DNA from: Homalodisca vitripennis
Lineage: Eukaryota; Arthropoda; Insecta; Hemiptera; Cicadellidae
Direction of reading: 5' to 3'
NCBI RefSeq assembly: GCF_021130785.1
Contig: NC_060214.1
Coordinates: 43,259,001 to 43,323,000, forward strand
Length of the DNA: 64,000 nt
Shown here: positions 46,001 through 60,000 of the stretch, piece after piece
Numbering within the stretch: position 1 is the first letter of the stretch
Layout: each line of letters begins with the position of its first letter
Program-made: the position numbers and the translations under genes
Notes under the pieces: generated by a model
Told to the model about the DNA's origin: nothing
The model's database searches: none
The model's input: the letters and a program-made list of their open reading frames with translations, nothing else

Positions 46001-46209
46001 CAAATTACATTTCATACCCTCCCTTATTTATTTAATAACCACTTTAAAATAACCTGATCTTCAGATAAACCTAATTTTAAGTTTTAAGAGCAATATTTTG
46101 GGACCATCAAGTTAAAGGAAGAAAACGTTTAAAAAATACCATGAAATAACTTGAATTTCCTTCCAATATTTCTTGATAAACGATTTCAGTACCAATTAAA
46201 CCATTAACC
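43042..46209. other. No gene seen
   Basis: Long stretch without recognisable genes. Open frames at 43422-43655 (plus) and 44244-44429 (minus) have mixed composition but no known domain. 44930-45800 is extremely AT-rich with TTTTAATTT-type words. Confidence 0.45.
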
Positions 46210-46860
46210 GGCATGGAGAAAATCCAAAAGTCGAAGTTCTTAGCATTTAATTAATGCACTATTGATCTAAAGAATAATGAAGAGCTATATAATTTTAAAC
46301 AGAAGTTGATTACGCCATGACTACAGTATAAAAAATTGTATGCACAGACGCAAGTCAGAGAAAACTATTTCTGTCAAAAAGTGTATAGGCTACCTATGGT
46401 TATAGTACTTTATCCCAGTCCAGGGTACATAAATGATGCCATAGTTGAGTTTGTCTAAGAGGCTTACTTCAGTCAAGAAAATAACTAAGATTTGTTTGAT
46501 AAAGTCTCTAAATTTATAGCAAAAGATAGATATTCACTTTTTCTCTGATATTCGCATTACAATTATAGTTAAAAACTGCATATTAAACCGAATATTTGTA
46601 TTAAACATTTACTATCCGTATAACTTCGGAGTTCATCAGTATTTACAGATAAGTTTAAAATAAGAAGTATTGTTACTTGTAAGCTGACTCTATGCTTTCA
46701 ATATTGAAAACGTAAAGAAATTATAAATGCTATTTAAATTAACAAAACGTACGATTATTTTGTCATATTATAATTTTTACAAGAAATATTTGATAAGAAT
46801 AGTAATTTTTTACCTGCTAATTAAGCCAGAAAGGAAGTTTTAAGACCGGTGGGGAGTAGC
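46210..46860. repeat. Ancient duplicated block, partner at the window start
   Basis: Aligns with 60-625 in the same orientation (shared islands TAATTTTAAACAGAA, AAAAAGTGTA, GCCATAGTTGAGTTTGTC, AACTAAGATTTGTTTG, ACCGGTGGGGAG). Divergence is high. No coding signal is shared. Confidence 0.6.
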
Positions 46861-48651
46861 CTGTATGGATTTTCTAAGTACGAATTTTCTAAAGATGAAT
46901 TATTAATTTAGACGTTCAATTTGAAACGAAATGATTAGGTTGGTATATAATTGTACTCAAGAAAACATTCGAATGTTAGAAAAACTTTTTCGCTTTGAAA
47001 CCTTAGAAAAGATATATCATTTTAAGCATATAAGTTTAATTGTTCAAAATGGACTTAATTTAGTTGCAGAAAAATTAACAGGTGGACGTTTTATGTTTGT
47101 AATCGTACTCACTTGTAATTTTTTTTTTATACTTGCAAACATTTTGTAAAGAAGTTATGTAAAAAATATCCAAACCATTTAAGTACACCATTGAAAGTTG
47201 AAAATAAAATAATTATCCCTTTTCCCAAATTCGATGTGTACCATCTTAAGATATAACACATAAACTAAAAACGTGTTTGTTTAAAACTTGTTAAATATTT
47301 TAAAGAAACGTGACATTTTTTTTATTCTTTATCATTATTTACATATATTTCAAATATTCAAAATATTAAAACCATTTAAAGGATAAGTGTTTGATAATCT
47401 GCACTAATTGGTGACTGGTATCGAAGTATTGAAAGGGTTTTTTATTTACCTAACTTATCGAAGCAAATATTTTAATATTATACAAGATTACATTTATGAT
47501 TGTAAACGTTAGCTTGCCTTTGTGTAATAGAACTATTTTGTAATAAACACAGTTTTGAAATGTTTAATTTTATGTATTTAAATTTATTTTAATAATGGGG
47601 TATTATAGTCTCTGTTTTGGAGAACAATATTTTATTTAATCAACCATACATAAAACAAGAGAAAAGAAACTCACGTAAAACCTAAAATTTTCTCTGCTTT
47701 CGATATGATTTGAATTGTTTTTATTGATTATATTAATAAAACATTGTATACACATGTTTTATTTCTAGAAATGTTTTACTGTATAAAAAATGCATACATT
47801 ACTAGTATATTAACTTGAATTCCCACTATATTTTTTTAAACATTCTAAAACACATTATATTATTTCATATATTTTTCTGTATTTGTGAATACGTCCTAGG
47901 TTTGTATCTCAAGTATATTTTAATATACATATCGCAATTTCAATGACTTAACAAATTTTTAAATATTGAAGAAAGGGTGGATGTAAATCGCTACTTGGAA
48001 TCTTCAACAGTTTAATTAAAGTTCCCAACATGTATTGCCTCGCTGTAGAGCTATACAAAGGCTAAACTTGGTTTAACACTACAACCCTACATTAAGTACT
48101 TAGATAAGACCAATTGTTTGTTCCTACCCTTAGGACTAAGAGTCATAATCGAAATCGTAGTTAATTGTTGAGTGTTTGAATTTCTTGGAAACAGTTACAT
48201 TATAGAATAATAAATATCGGAAAATCATTGAAACAGATTTTTTAACATAATATGGACCATCCCTAAGACATGTTCTTGAATATTGTAGTAGTACAGTTTT
48301 TTTGTAATTTCTGCAGCTTAACTACACGGTTTTATGTATAATAATAGTTGAAAAAGGTTTGTCAATATTTATCTTACTTCCATTTAAAGAAGCCCAATGT
48401 CTTATGTACATTTCAAGTATTTAAAAAAAAGAGACAGGGTTTGCAAAATAATCTCCATCCCATCTCGTTTTTGCTGTACCTGACATGAAATACGATGAAT
48501 TTTCAAAGAGTGTATCGTTAGAAAGCGTAATCCTGTAGGAATACATTGTGTCATTAAACCGAATAAACTCCCAAAAAACTGAAGATGAAATTGAAAAATA
48601 TATGTGACGGAGATGAGTTATTTTATTCCTATGTTGGAATTAATAGTATAA
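46861..48651. other. No gene seen
   Basis: AT-rich. The plus-strand open frame at 46931-47149 (72 codons) has a plausible hydrophobic end (VIVLTCNFFFILANIL) but no domain I recognise. Confidence 0.4.
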
Positions 48652-48691
48652 TCTCTCCTCTCTCTCTCTACTCTCTCTCTCTCTCCTCTCG

Positions 48692-48728
<37 letters not shown>
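48652..48728. repeat. (CT)n microsatellite, imperfect
   Basis: CT-rich tract of about 77 bp broken by CTA, CCTC and GCTT interruptions, with a pure (CT) run of about 28 bp at its end. Confidence 0.95.
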
Positions 48729-48729
<1 letters not shown>

Positions 48730-49479
48730 GGAATTCCTGAGGTAATTTTTGGTTAGGAACTGGATTACAAATTAAACAATATGTGGTGGAGTCATATACC
48801 TTTTAAAACGTATTAACAGGATTAAGGGATTTGCATAGGGACTGCTGTAATTTAGTTTTAACTTCCAAACAAGAATATCGAACTAAAGAGTAAACTCTGA
48901 GTTTCAATGACTTTAAGAGAATGTGACTTAATTTCCATGTCAAGGCTCCATGTACCGTCCTCAACACGCTCCCGACTTTCTTTAATGAGTTATTTGAGTT
49001 ACTTATGTTGTTTCGGTTAATTTATTCATTGTGTATTACATTCTACCGAGTTTGCTGTCGTAAACTTAGATATAAGCAGTCGCAGTTTCTCTTGTTAGTT
49101 TTGCATTATTTTACCTAAATGACATTGGTTTTAATCTAAGACCGACCTGCCTCTAGACAAAAAATAAACTTTCTTTTGGAAAAATATAATACTCTATAAG
49201 GAAGGAAAAGCACGTAACACCACGTGCCACTAAGGTTACATGAAACATTTCAAGTCTAAAGATGAGAAATGTTTTCCTCCTACACTCCTCTCATCTAACG
49301 GCAAACAAAAGAGGTATTGTGTCAACCTACTGAGTGGTCAGCTGAAATTCCTTTGTTAGATATGTATCACCTTATAAGTCATTCTAGTCTATGTAGAAAT
49401 GAATTTTAATCCAAAATATAGCGTCTGATGTTGATCTTCACTATATATCTTACCACATGGTAAATTCATACTGCGTTCA
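48729..49479. other. No gene seen
   Basis: Nothing recognised. Confidence 0.45.
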
Positions 49480-49800
49480 TTGAGGTAGGTTTCATTATAG
49501 TGTTTAAATAATTAATGTGGTAGTGAAGGCAAGAGTATACGTACGATATCAGGTTTATTAAAAAGTTTTAATATTGATATATTACTTTTATATTTTACAC
49601 ATATTTACCCTGTAAATATGTTAAAAATCAAATATGATTGTGCCTATATAGTTTGAAAAACTTGTTTATATTGATATTTTCTCGTTCCCATCATGGTTAC
49701 CCCCACAAGAAAAATGTAAAAATACTTTCATAATGCTTAGGAAAATCACATGGGAGTGACATGATACATTATCTAACAGTGTTGCTGTGGCGTTTAACAT
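49480..49800 (+). repeat. Dispersed repeat, GCTCAGCCAA family (eroded copy)
   Basis: Block order as in the 8-kb copy: GGTTTCATTATAGTGTTTAA near 49487, TTCCCATCATGGTTACCCCC near 49685, AAATGTAAAAATACTTTCAT, then an altered terminal word with GGAAAATCACATGGGAGTGA. Truncated after that. Confidence 0.5.
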
Positions 49801-50618
49801 TAAAAAGAAAACCCAAACCAAAATATATTAGACACAACTAAAACTACGGTAATGATAGAAACGTGTTGTCATCGATGTTGTTTAGCAAGATGATGGGACA
49901 GTTAATTTTCCAATCATGTGACAATAAAAAACTACATTCCTAAACGTATTCAAAGGATAGAAATTGAACCAATGCAATAAGTAATGTAATTTGGAACTAT
50001 TTCAATAAACTGTTAAAAACGAAAAATAGTAGGATTTTTACGATTCTCTTCATACAAGCACAGAATTTCGCAAACAATCTAGGAAAATTCAATTCACAAT
50101 TAAATCAAGAGTAACTACAACATAATTTGTCCAAGGTGACCCAAAGGATTATCAACTAAACTACATTATAGTGAGAAACATCCAAACATATTGATAGTGG
50201 TGGATGTATGTAACCCTTAAAACGGATTCTTCACGATTGTGCCTGGAACATTAGATCATTAAAAATGAGAGACTTGCAATCTCTAAGTTTCCCGATGGAG
50301 CTACTAAAGTTCAAATACTTGATGGTTATCAAACTAAATCGTAATTAGGTGAAATTGTTAGAGATAATTAGAGGTTGGTCACACTGGCCGATATTGTTGG
50401 TATGTGGATCATTATTTCCTTGAATTTATATGGAAATTAGTTTTAAATCCGCGTTTTGTCATTTTAGTATTTACCAGTGTAAGCAGTATAGAATGCTCTT
50501 TTAAAACAGAGGCACGCAAATGTTTTAATCTGAACATTTTTTATTCGTATAGGTTAGAGGTTCATGCCAGTGAGTGGACTGGCCTCATTTAAATTTGATT
50601 ATGTTCTTGCGCATCTGA
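49801..50618. other. No gene seen
   Basis: The open frame at 50404-50592 (plus) has no known features. Confidence 0.4.
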
Positions 50619-50793
50619 GCAATAATGAAGGAAACAGGATGTTTCCGGACATTTTCCATCGTTCAGCGAAAGAAAAAATTATTAAGACTACCTTTAGAGA
50701 TTAGATTGCAGACCTCAAAACGTAGTGTTACTGATTTTTTGTTTCGCTGAACGATGAGGAATTTCCGGAAAATTTGTTTTTCCTTCACTATGC
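50619..50793. mobile_element. Short foldback (MITE-like) element, 175 bp
   Basis: Two arms of about 60 bp, 50619-50682 and 50734-50793, are inverted repeats of each other. The inner part is nearly perfect (CATCGTTCAGCGAAAG at 50659 against CTTTCGCTGAACGATG-like sequence at 50740). The outer part keeps GAAGGAAA, TTTCCGGA and TTTTCC. The spacer is about 50 bp. It encodes nothing. It could be a miniature inverted-repeat transposable element. I cannot identify a clean target duplication. Confidence 0.7.
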
Positions 50794-53700
50794 TTCCATC
50801 GTAAAAAATAATCTTCAAGCAAAGAATTGATCATTCATTTCCAGATATACCTGTAGAAGACAATTTATTTGCTTACATATTACATAAAGCTGTCATCAAT
50901 AACTACATTTTAGTGACTGCCTGAGTGTCCTACCTGTCTTCAGAAACCAGAGCTTTGAGTACTTATAGCTTACAACACTGATAACATCAAACAAAAGTAA
51001 ATAGTAAATAAAACTACAACAGTTAGAGAGTGTAATGATGGTTTATCTCTGTACGAATCCAACTGTTTATTTATAACGAATTGAAATTGTATTAGCAGCA
51101 AATATACGTAAATCACTCCAACTGGAACTTCCCAAATACAGCTGTTGAGTTCGTTAGTGGATTTTACAGCCAATCAGTTGATATTTAGTAGATTGAGAAT
51201 AAAGCCTCTATTAAGTCTGAATATCCCTTGCATATTTTGGAAATTAGCTGTTTTAAACTAATAGTAATACTCTCATAGAAAATTAACGTAGAAACTTAGG
51301 AGGCACGTGGGACAGACCTATATTGCAGGTTACATTATAAATCCACAAAAGACGCGTCTAGAGCTTTTGATTACTGGCATATTTATGTATATAACATATA
51401 ACTTTTACATATATAAAATAGCTGTATAGTAATTAAGATATCTATTATATTCTATATTCAATTTTATTCTTTAGTATTCAAAATGTAGACATATTTTAAA
51501 TAATGCAAGTATTCAATAAATTATTGTCGTTACTCTTTACTAAAATACGGTTAAAAAAATTATGATTAATCCAAAATGAAATCAATAATCCGCCTTTTGA
51601 TTATGCAAAATTGTTTTTTTAATATGGCTACACCATGTGAAAATTTATATTATTTAAAAACGGAATTGAAATGAATTTCTAAAGGCTAAAGCTAACTGTC
51701 TGTTACTGATTCTGTTATTGTAGATGTTGAATATTGAGAAGATAAAGAAAAAAGTCCTTACCTCAAACGACTGTGACAACGAAACCTGCTTTCAGTTCAG
51801 TTTGTACAGTCAGGAACAATTACTCGCTATAAATCCCACGAGATCCACGCTCCAGCGAGCGCTTGTTAGGCGTTTAATTCCGCTACTTCTACATTTCTTC
51901 GGCCTTAACACAGTCTCCGAGGAATAAAACGGTCCAATTATTTTATTCCTTACAAATTATGTTAGAATTGAAAAGTGTTTATTAAGTGTATGATAGTAAA
52001 ACTTAAGCCTGAAGTATATTTAATAAACTATGTAAAATTTCCTATATGTAGGTTATAACAAAAAATAATTACAAGAAACAAACATGCTGAAATGTTAAAT
52101 ATTAACTATACCCATGGTGTTACAAAAAAAATAATTGTGTAAACTATGGCTCTAGGTCAGTCATATTACACACAAATGTACCAAAACCTACGGTGGGGTA
52201 CTTTAGTCTAATACGTTTTTAAGGAAGTTTGAAGTAAATTTTAAATTCTGACAAAAGTGCAAGCAAATATTCAGTATCGTGTTGGAAAGGTCATTTTTAG
52301 ACGCTGCACTAAGAGAAAGATAAACTGGAACAAACACAAAGTTCAAATTGATTCAACCTATTTCACCATTGCTACGCCTTGCGTATAGAAACAAACTTCT
52401 AAAATATCCGCCACTAGACATGAAACTCCCTTTGTAATATATTCTTTTTATATAAATAAGATTTATAGGTTAGTAAAACACAGCGTATATATTTTTCTTA
52501 AAGCTTTTAAATCCTATTATCAATCATAATTTCATCACTAAAGACGAGGCAATAGATATAGCAGAAAAGTAATAATAGCTTTACGAATTTACTTGCACTA
52601 TAAATATTACCATATCACTGGCCTTCATATATAGACGTTTTCTTGCAAGAATTTAAATATACTGTTATGTAGGTACTAAATAGATAACTAAACAACTTAA
52701 AGAAATAAGTGTAGTGGTGCGAGGTTAATTTAACCATTTTTTCACATGATAATATTTTACTATATAATTATTAATCTTCATTTTAAGACAAACTCCAGTA
52801 TTTAGGGTATACGCAATCACAGTTTATTTTATGTAAGTCTTACATCCCCTTAACATCTGATTCGGTCTTAGGGGAATTACAACCGTTAATTTGGGACAAG
52901 GACTTGGGACATGGATGTGAGCTTGAACATAGAGAGATGTATCAAACATGAAGTTTCTGTCTGCTTGTTTTGTCATAAAGTATTGTCATTCTTAAAGTGA
53001 ATCTATATCTTTTTTATTAGATATCATTGTATATAATTGTATGCAATCTTTGTCTGTGCATTCTAAAAAAACATTGCTCATGGAAAATCGTTTTCTCTAG
53101 TAAGTAAGGACTCTTCTGATAGTAAGGCTTGGCTAAAAAGGTACTAACATAATAATGATATCATTAGCCTCTTAAGAGTTGGTTCGTATGTCCAGACAAA
53201 ACCTTAGTTAACAACATAATCATAAATTTAAAATGCTAAATTTTAAACCATATAATTTATGTATTTTTAATAATTTTTTATTCAGTTGTATGTATGTTAG
53301 TAAATTTTAAATTTGAAAGTAATGATATAATTAATGTTGAGCTACATTTATCTGTAAACTTATTTAATAATTAAAGGTGTAATAACTATGTTCAACGATC
53401 CAAAATAAAAAACGTAAGCTTTGTTGTGACAGTAAGAGAGGTAATATAATCGTTATAAATTTGTCGTTTTCACATTTTATCGATCGATACTTTGAGTTTT
53501 AGGTTGGATGAACCATAGATCAGTATTGCAATCACGTCTGCAATAAGACTGTTTAAACAATCATAATCAGTGAGGTACCGGTCGGGAATGTGTTATTGGT
53601 CCCTTGCTACCTGGCCGGAATGTCATTGTAAATATAATGATATTGTTAAATATACCGTCATTGATGAAATAAGGCAAATATAATATTACTAAAACAATGT

Positions 53701-55731
53701 GTCCATCATATTTAGAACATAAATTGTCTACTTACAAGTTATATGGTCCACGGAGTAAATCATGTTAATGTAACAATAAGTCTATTATTTCGTGTTTACT
53801 AAATAAAATTAGTTTTTACAGAGATTTTGATTCCTCGAGAAGAATAAACGGTAAACTGCAGTGTTCATCCGATCATCTTGCAATTTTTGTAAAACATTTT
53901 CATTTCAAAATCCCACAAAGAACTCCATGAGTTAACATTATATAGATCATTCTGTTCAAATCATAACAACAGTGCTTGTAACACTGGGAGAACTGGGCCA
54001 ACTTCCGCGAAAGAAAAGTACCACCTAACGCGATGTATATAGGAACCACTTACCACCATCAGTTTCTACATGCAAGCACATGAACCTACAAATCATCACG
54101 ATGCTACGTTTACAACCACTCTTTTGTGATTAAAATTTTTCATTAAGTTGTATGATTTGAGAAAATCACTTAGATACCCGAAGTCTGTCATGCACGTGAC
54201 AGCGTTTGGTTTCTGAATTCTAAAACACATTAGGTAATAGTAAAGGTTTTGAAATCAAATAAAACTGAGCGTCTACTGATTTCCCCTCTCAACTGCAATT
54301 TGAACTCATCGTTCTTTAATGCTAGTGGCCAAGGTTCAAATCTTTTGGTTGGGTTTCATTCTCTAAAATGGCGTTTCTTTTGGTCAAGCTATTTAAAGTT
54401 GCTCTTTAGATGGGTTTTATGAGAATAAATGCATTAGAAATGTCATCGTCTCCCTGAGAAATGATAAAAAATGATGAGGTAATAGAATGAAGCTTAATAA
54501 ACAAGTTTGTGAGAATTAATCAGGATGTAACAAGAGGTACACGCAGAGAGGAATAAATTAATAGAACTTTCTTGGATAAAGAATTATTTCATGTGTAAAG
54601 TTTTAAGTCTCTATGAACCTTCTATCAGGAGCTATCTCATTTCCAAAACTTTCGTTTCTATATAGAATTTTAGATCTTTAATAATTTTAAATTCTTTGGA
54701 TTAACTGATGATCTGTTTGTAATAATCAGCATGTTCAGGCTAAATATCAAAAAGCATATTTAATGGTACTTATATCTAGTTTTGTATCATACAAAAATAA
54801 AATATAAAATGCTTGAGTTAATTTGTAAAGCACTGCCGATTAAAGTTTATCCCTCAAATTTACCATGACATCAAGATCTAATCCTGTTACAAAACAAAAT
54901 CAGTCACCAACTTCGGTGTACAAACAAGATTCAATATCAGTTAGTGCCTTGATTAGGAGTGTCAGGCATTATAACTTGTGACTCAACGGAACAGCTTCTA
55001 ATATATCTTGCTAGCAAGCAATTCAACAGCTTTTGACCTAGTCCTACAGTTGTTAGTTCTAGCCCAATAACTTGCACACAAAAGATAAACTTGCTGTTAT
55101 ATCCTTCAAAATCTACAACCTAATGGTTTCTTAGGTGTAATTGAAGTAATACTGACATTCTAAGTGTTTTGCCATGTTCCAAGACACAAAAATGCTTTTT
55201 ATTTCTTAATGAAAACACGTTTGATGCCACAATAACTAAGTAAATACATAACTATATTGCAAGACAATGCTTAATGTAGTTGCTCTCTCAGGATAAAAAA
55301 AATCTCTTTAGGATATAATAGTTTGTTACCTTCTCTTGCAAGATTGTTATTACTAGATTGTGATATTAAATATTGCGATAGTGTTAAAAGGTAGACTATT
55401 TTAATTAGATATCAAATACTTATGTTAGGTAAATGCGTAAGAGGATATTTGATATTTTAGTATATTAGTATTTTAGTATGATTACAATATTATGCATAAA
55501 ATGAAGTTTGTTGCAGGTTTTGAAATTTCTATAAAAATATATTTATGGTAGTCTAGTAAATACTGGTCTATCTTCTTAGTTTAATTATCTGATCAAAGGT
55601 TGGGCAAACCGACTTTTCTGAAATCACAGAATATTTTATAGTTGCGAAACACTTAATTCAAGATATATGGTCATATGCTTGTCACATTCACATTTTCGTA
55701 TAGAAAGAATTCTATAAAATGTTAATGTCTG
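50794..55731. other. No gene seen
   Basis: Nearly 5 kb without a recognisable element. Open frames at 50970-51173 (minus) and 51724-51927 (plus) are unassigned. A less AT-rich patch at 53570-53625 (GGTACCGGTCGG region near 53575) has no clear identity. Confidence 0.45.
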
Positions 55732-55790
55732 TTGTCATATAATTTTGTCATATAATGTTGTCATATAATGTCATAATGTTGTTGTGTCAC
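55732..55790. repeat. Short tandem repeat, TTGTCATATAATG units
   Basis: TTGTCATATAAT occurs three times in about 40 bp with spacings of roughly 13-14 bp, followed by two partial copies (GTCATAATG, TTGTTGTGTC). Confidence 0.8.
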
Positions 55791-57156
55791 ATATTGGGGT
55801 TTTCACTAAACCTTCAAGGCATGTATATGAAATATTTGAAAAAAAATGTTCTTCTAAATTAATGTGTTACCTTATTATTGGTATGAAAGAATAAATATAA
55901 AACATAAAATAGTATTTTAATAGGTTTTTAGATGGAAAGAATTATTATTATAAATTAAAGGAGTCATTTTTAAACTCTTTTTTATATAAAATGTTTTATG
56001 AATATTTAAGATTAAATGTAATAGAAATTAAGTTACCACAAGTACTAATTTATCTGTATTATTCTTCCTGTACTGAATTTTAAAAAGAATTGTTTTGTTT
56101 TTGTTATTAAAGAACGACGGAATATGTCTTTAAAATTTCTGTTTCTTTTATATTGTTCTTGTGTTGAAAAAGTATAATAAATTACACCTATTGAAAAGCT
56201 ATCCGAGGCATTTAATAAATAATTTATGTTCACTGAAAAATGTCTAAGTTTGGAGTTCTGAATGAAAAATTAGAATTGACAGTAAGTCACTGCTTAATTC
56301 AGACAGTAAATGTCTTTAATAAAAACACTTCATCACGATAAAAAGCTTCACGGTACCTCTTATGGAAACAGGTAGCGGGTGATGTTAAGATATTTTCTTA
56401 AATTGGAGAGAATTTGTTATAAAGATTATCAATTTTATTTACTCAGGTTTTCCTTGTAATAAAACAAATACAGGTATATACTAGTTTTTAAGTTTTAACA
56501 TAGAGTGAAATTTATGAAATAAATATACGAAAAAAATTCAAAGAGTTTCTTTAATACTATTTTCCTTCGTTTACCACCTGCATGTCTGTATTTCTTATTA
56601 CAAATATTATAGCTTAGAAACGGTTTTTAGTTTATCTGTTATAATTCTGCATATTTGTTTGTCTTGATAGGAATAATCTTTCCAGCGAAATTTATTTTTT
56701 ATAGTTTAAAACTAGTAATATTTTTGAAATTATTACTAAAAAAACCTTCTTAAAACCGAACGGCAAACGAAAAATATCCAAACATGTAAAACATACCTTA
56801 TAAAAAAAAACCTAAATAAACTCTTTATTAGGAACGAGCAAAAACTTACGTCATTCACGCACGTGGGTATTGTTTTAACACTCATTGTTTTTCGTTACTA
56901 ATTTACTAAACATATCTACTGTGAGTATTTGTGATTAAAAACATTTTTCTTTACTGATGTACAAATACAATTTACTGGAGAACTGTTGATAATTAGAGAT
57001 AAAACACATTTAGAAGGAAATCCATAAAAAATATACAGGAACATGTTTTAAATTAAATTAAAATTATGGAATTACTTATTAGGATTCATTTATATTTAAC
57101 CCTACACATAATTCTATAGTATTGCTTATACATAAAATTGACTCTTCTTTATCAAG
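55791..57156. other. No gene seen
   Basis: AT-rich with nothing recognised. Confidence 0.45.
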
Positions 57157-57190
57157 CTGAAGTCTGCACAGCTTTGAAACGTTGGAAGCT
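57157..57190 (+). mobile_element. Possible Penelope-type tail fragment
   Basis: CTGAAGTCTGCACAGCTTTG followed by AAACGTTGG resembles the 'ctgaagatgg...gaaacgtt' signature downstream of Penelope-like ORFs. CTG and CAG flank a short loop. No coding part is attached, and one core base expected for a hammerhead is wrong. Confidence 0.3.
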
Positions 57191-60000
57191 TTGAATGAAA
57201 TATGGACTGTTAACTCAGTTAAGGCTGTGTTTTCATCGTAGAAAATCTCACCCTAGTTGTGTAAATGAAAATCATGATTGGGAAGTCAAAGGCGAGTTTG
57301 GAATACGGATGAGTTACATTTTATAGTAATTCAGAACACAATTGCTTCACATGAATTCTGTGTTTACTTTCTATATATTTAGAACTAGCATAAACTGTCC
57401 TCAAGTTGTGATAACGGATTTCTGTTATTGATGTATAAGAAACCATAGAAGTCACCACGCCGCTGATATTACTGTAATTTGATATAAATGTTTTATGTGG
57501 CAAGAACATTGTATAAACTTGAATAACTCATAAAAGCGCAATTTATGTCTCACTGAACATTAGAAGCGTTCAATTCAGGAAAATCAACATTACATCTCGT
57601 AGTTGTAGAGCTGCATACATTTTTATTCAGGAGATAAAATAGAAGTGCTAATTTTAAAATGAACAGGATATTCTGAATGAAAATCATGTTCTGGTCTTAA
57701 TAACACGCAACAACTTTGCTGTACGGTGTCAGTTTAAGCTGAGGTGTACTTTAGTTTTTACTGTGCAACAGAATATCTTCAAAATATTGTGTTATGTAAA
57801 AAGCAGTAAAAGATGGAGTGATAATTCACTAACGGTAAATTGAGTATTAATGGAACCATTACATAATTAATATTTTGTCCCAAAAAATATATATTTTCAT
57901 GAAAAGAAACCCTTAGTTTTTTTAAAGTAACATTTTACTAGGTAACTGTAATGTTAAAAAACACGTTACACTTTTATAATGTTATATAAAGTAAAAAAGG
58001 TCCATATATATACATATAAATATAATATTATATATATTATATGTAAATATATATTTATTTATAACAGTTAATGCATCATATTTTACATAATATGTTAAAA
58101 ATGATTATTTTTCCAAACCTCGGTCTATCCCGCCTATTTTTAATTGTATAAATAGTATATTTGTCATTGTTTTACATAATGTTTTAAAAAATCTTGAATT
58201 TATTGTTTTTAAACTTTCCAAGCATTTAACATTTTTGTAAAATTTCTTAAAAACTTTTTGATAGAAAAATTTCATGAATGGACCTGTTATGTTAATAACT
58301 CCACGTTATAGGGTTATCTATATATTAGTATAATGAAAATTCAATTAAAACCCTTATAAAAATGTTTGTATTGCCATACACGTGTTTCGGTATTCAACCA
58401 ACGTCAGTGTACATTGACCTTTAAATAAATAATGAAAAACTAAACAAACACGTGTGGACCATTTAAATATTTGTTAAATTTAAATGGCTCAGTTGTAATT
58501 TTTGATTAGTAATACCAATTTTTGAAAAAAAAAATAAATACATTATTATTATTTAATAAAAAATATTAAATACAACAATAATAATAATATATTTAATATT
58601 TTAATTTTTTTTTAATTGGGGTTGTCTTATTGTAACGTGTCTATAGTAAGGTTATATTCTATAAACCAATTACAACTATTTTTGTTTTAGTATAAGAGCG
58701 ATCAATTGTGTTCTGAACTAATAACACTTTATTTTAAGAATGCACAAGTTCCAATGGAATTCAATAATTAAACTCAGTATAAAATAATAGTAATTTTAAT
58801 AAAATTTAAAATCAATAATACAGCAAAGCCAAGCTATCTTTTTTACTTTGAATTTATTCTCAATTATTTCATATTTTTAACCCATCAAATTTTCACAAGT
58901 CCAGTCTTGAAATTAACAGTCAATCATTCAATAATTGTGTCCTTCAAGTTCTCAGTGCTAATGTTTTCAACACAAACTCAAAATAAAAATCTTCATTAAA
59001 CTTCAAAATAAAATAACCTTCTTTAAATATAAAATGAAACAAATAATAAAATAAGACTTCTTCTCAAAATAAAAAGCAAACAAATTAAGGTAATATTAAT
59101 ATTTAATATATGAACAAAGACAACGTTCAACCAGTTAAACTCAAATTTGTACCAATTTCAAAGTACTTATTTTCAGTAAATTTCCAATTTACAAATTATT
59201 AATTTATCCAGAATTATCCGCTTGACTTTGAATGTTAAATTTAGGAACTTGTTAAAATATATATATAGAATCTCAGAACATTAAATAAATTTTCTTTTTC
59301 AGTAGGCTATTCCTGATTTAACCAAATTGAACAGGAAAATATCATCAAGCAATTTTCTATTTAAATATTAAATGCTAACTTTCACAGTACCTCACACATC
59401 TGCTGAAGACTTCACCAACTAACCAAAAATAACTATTATAGTTCAATCAATTTAAACATTAAATTTTAAATTTAGAAAAGAATTTTAATCTCAAATTCAT
59501 CCTTCCTACCGAAAAATCAATACGGCAAGAGTAGGCTATCACTTTACACGAACTTCTCTCTCTGAGCACACAGCAAAGAATCCCCTGAAAACGTGGTTGA
59601 AGCCACCGGAAGGATCTAGAAGTCCCTCCCACCATCTAATCAACCTAAAATTGGCCAATCAAAATTGAGCAAACACAATGTCTGAATTGGATGGTACCTA
59701 TCCAACCCAGACCTGTAACTTACGCTCAATACCTAGATACAAAAGGAAGCTTCTAGGCATTCCTCGAACCCGAATTGACAAGAAATTCAGCACTGCTAGA
59801 AGGATCACAATCTTACAATTCACTTATTATTAATTCACAATTCTCTTAATAAAAATATAAAGATTCCTTAAATAAAAATAATATAGAAGCATCCTATATA
59901 AATAATTAAATAATATGGGAAGGATCCTATACTTATTTTTTATATTACTATTTATATATATGGTATATATATATCTGTAAAACAATTTAGAATTTACCAT
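57191..60000. other. No gene seen; extreme AT tracts
   Basis: 57990-58060 is a near-continuous A/T alternation with palindromic TATATATTATAT words. 58520-58620 is almost free of G and C. 59510-59800 is less AT-rich and contains AGGATCTAGAAGTCCCTCCC and AGGAAGCTTCTAGGCATTCC, but I cannot assign it. Confidence 0.45.

Noticed and set aside
48652..48728. (CT)n as a GAGA-factor regulatory element
   Set aside because: A long simple repeat alone, without a nearby gene or promoter, is not evidence for regulation.
51724..51927. 67-codon plus-strand frame
   Set aside because: No recognisable motif; the less AT-rich core keeps both strands partly open.
54325..54350. AAGGTTCAAATCTTTT, resembling a tRNA B-box
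   Set aside because: No A-box at the right distance, and no cloverleaf could be drawn.
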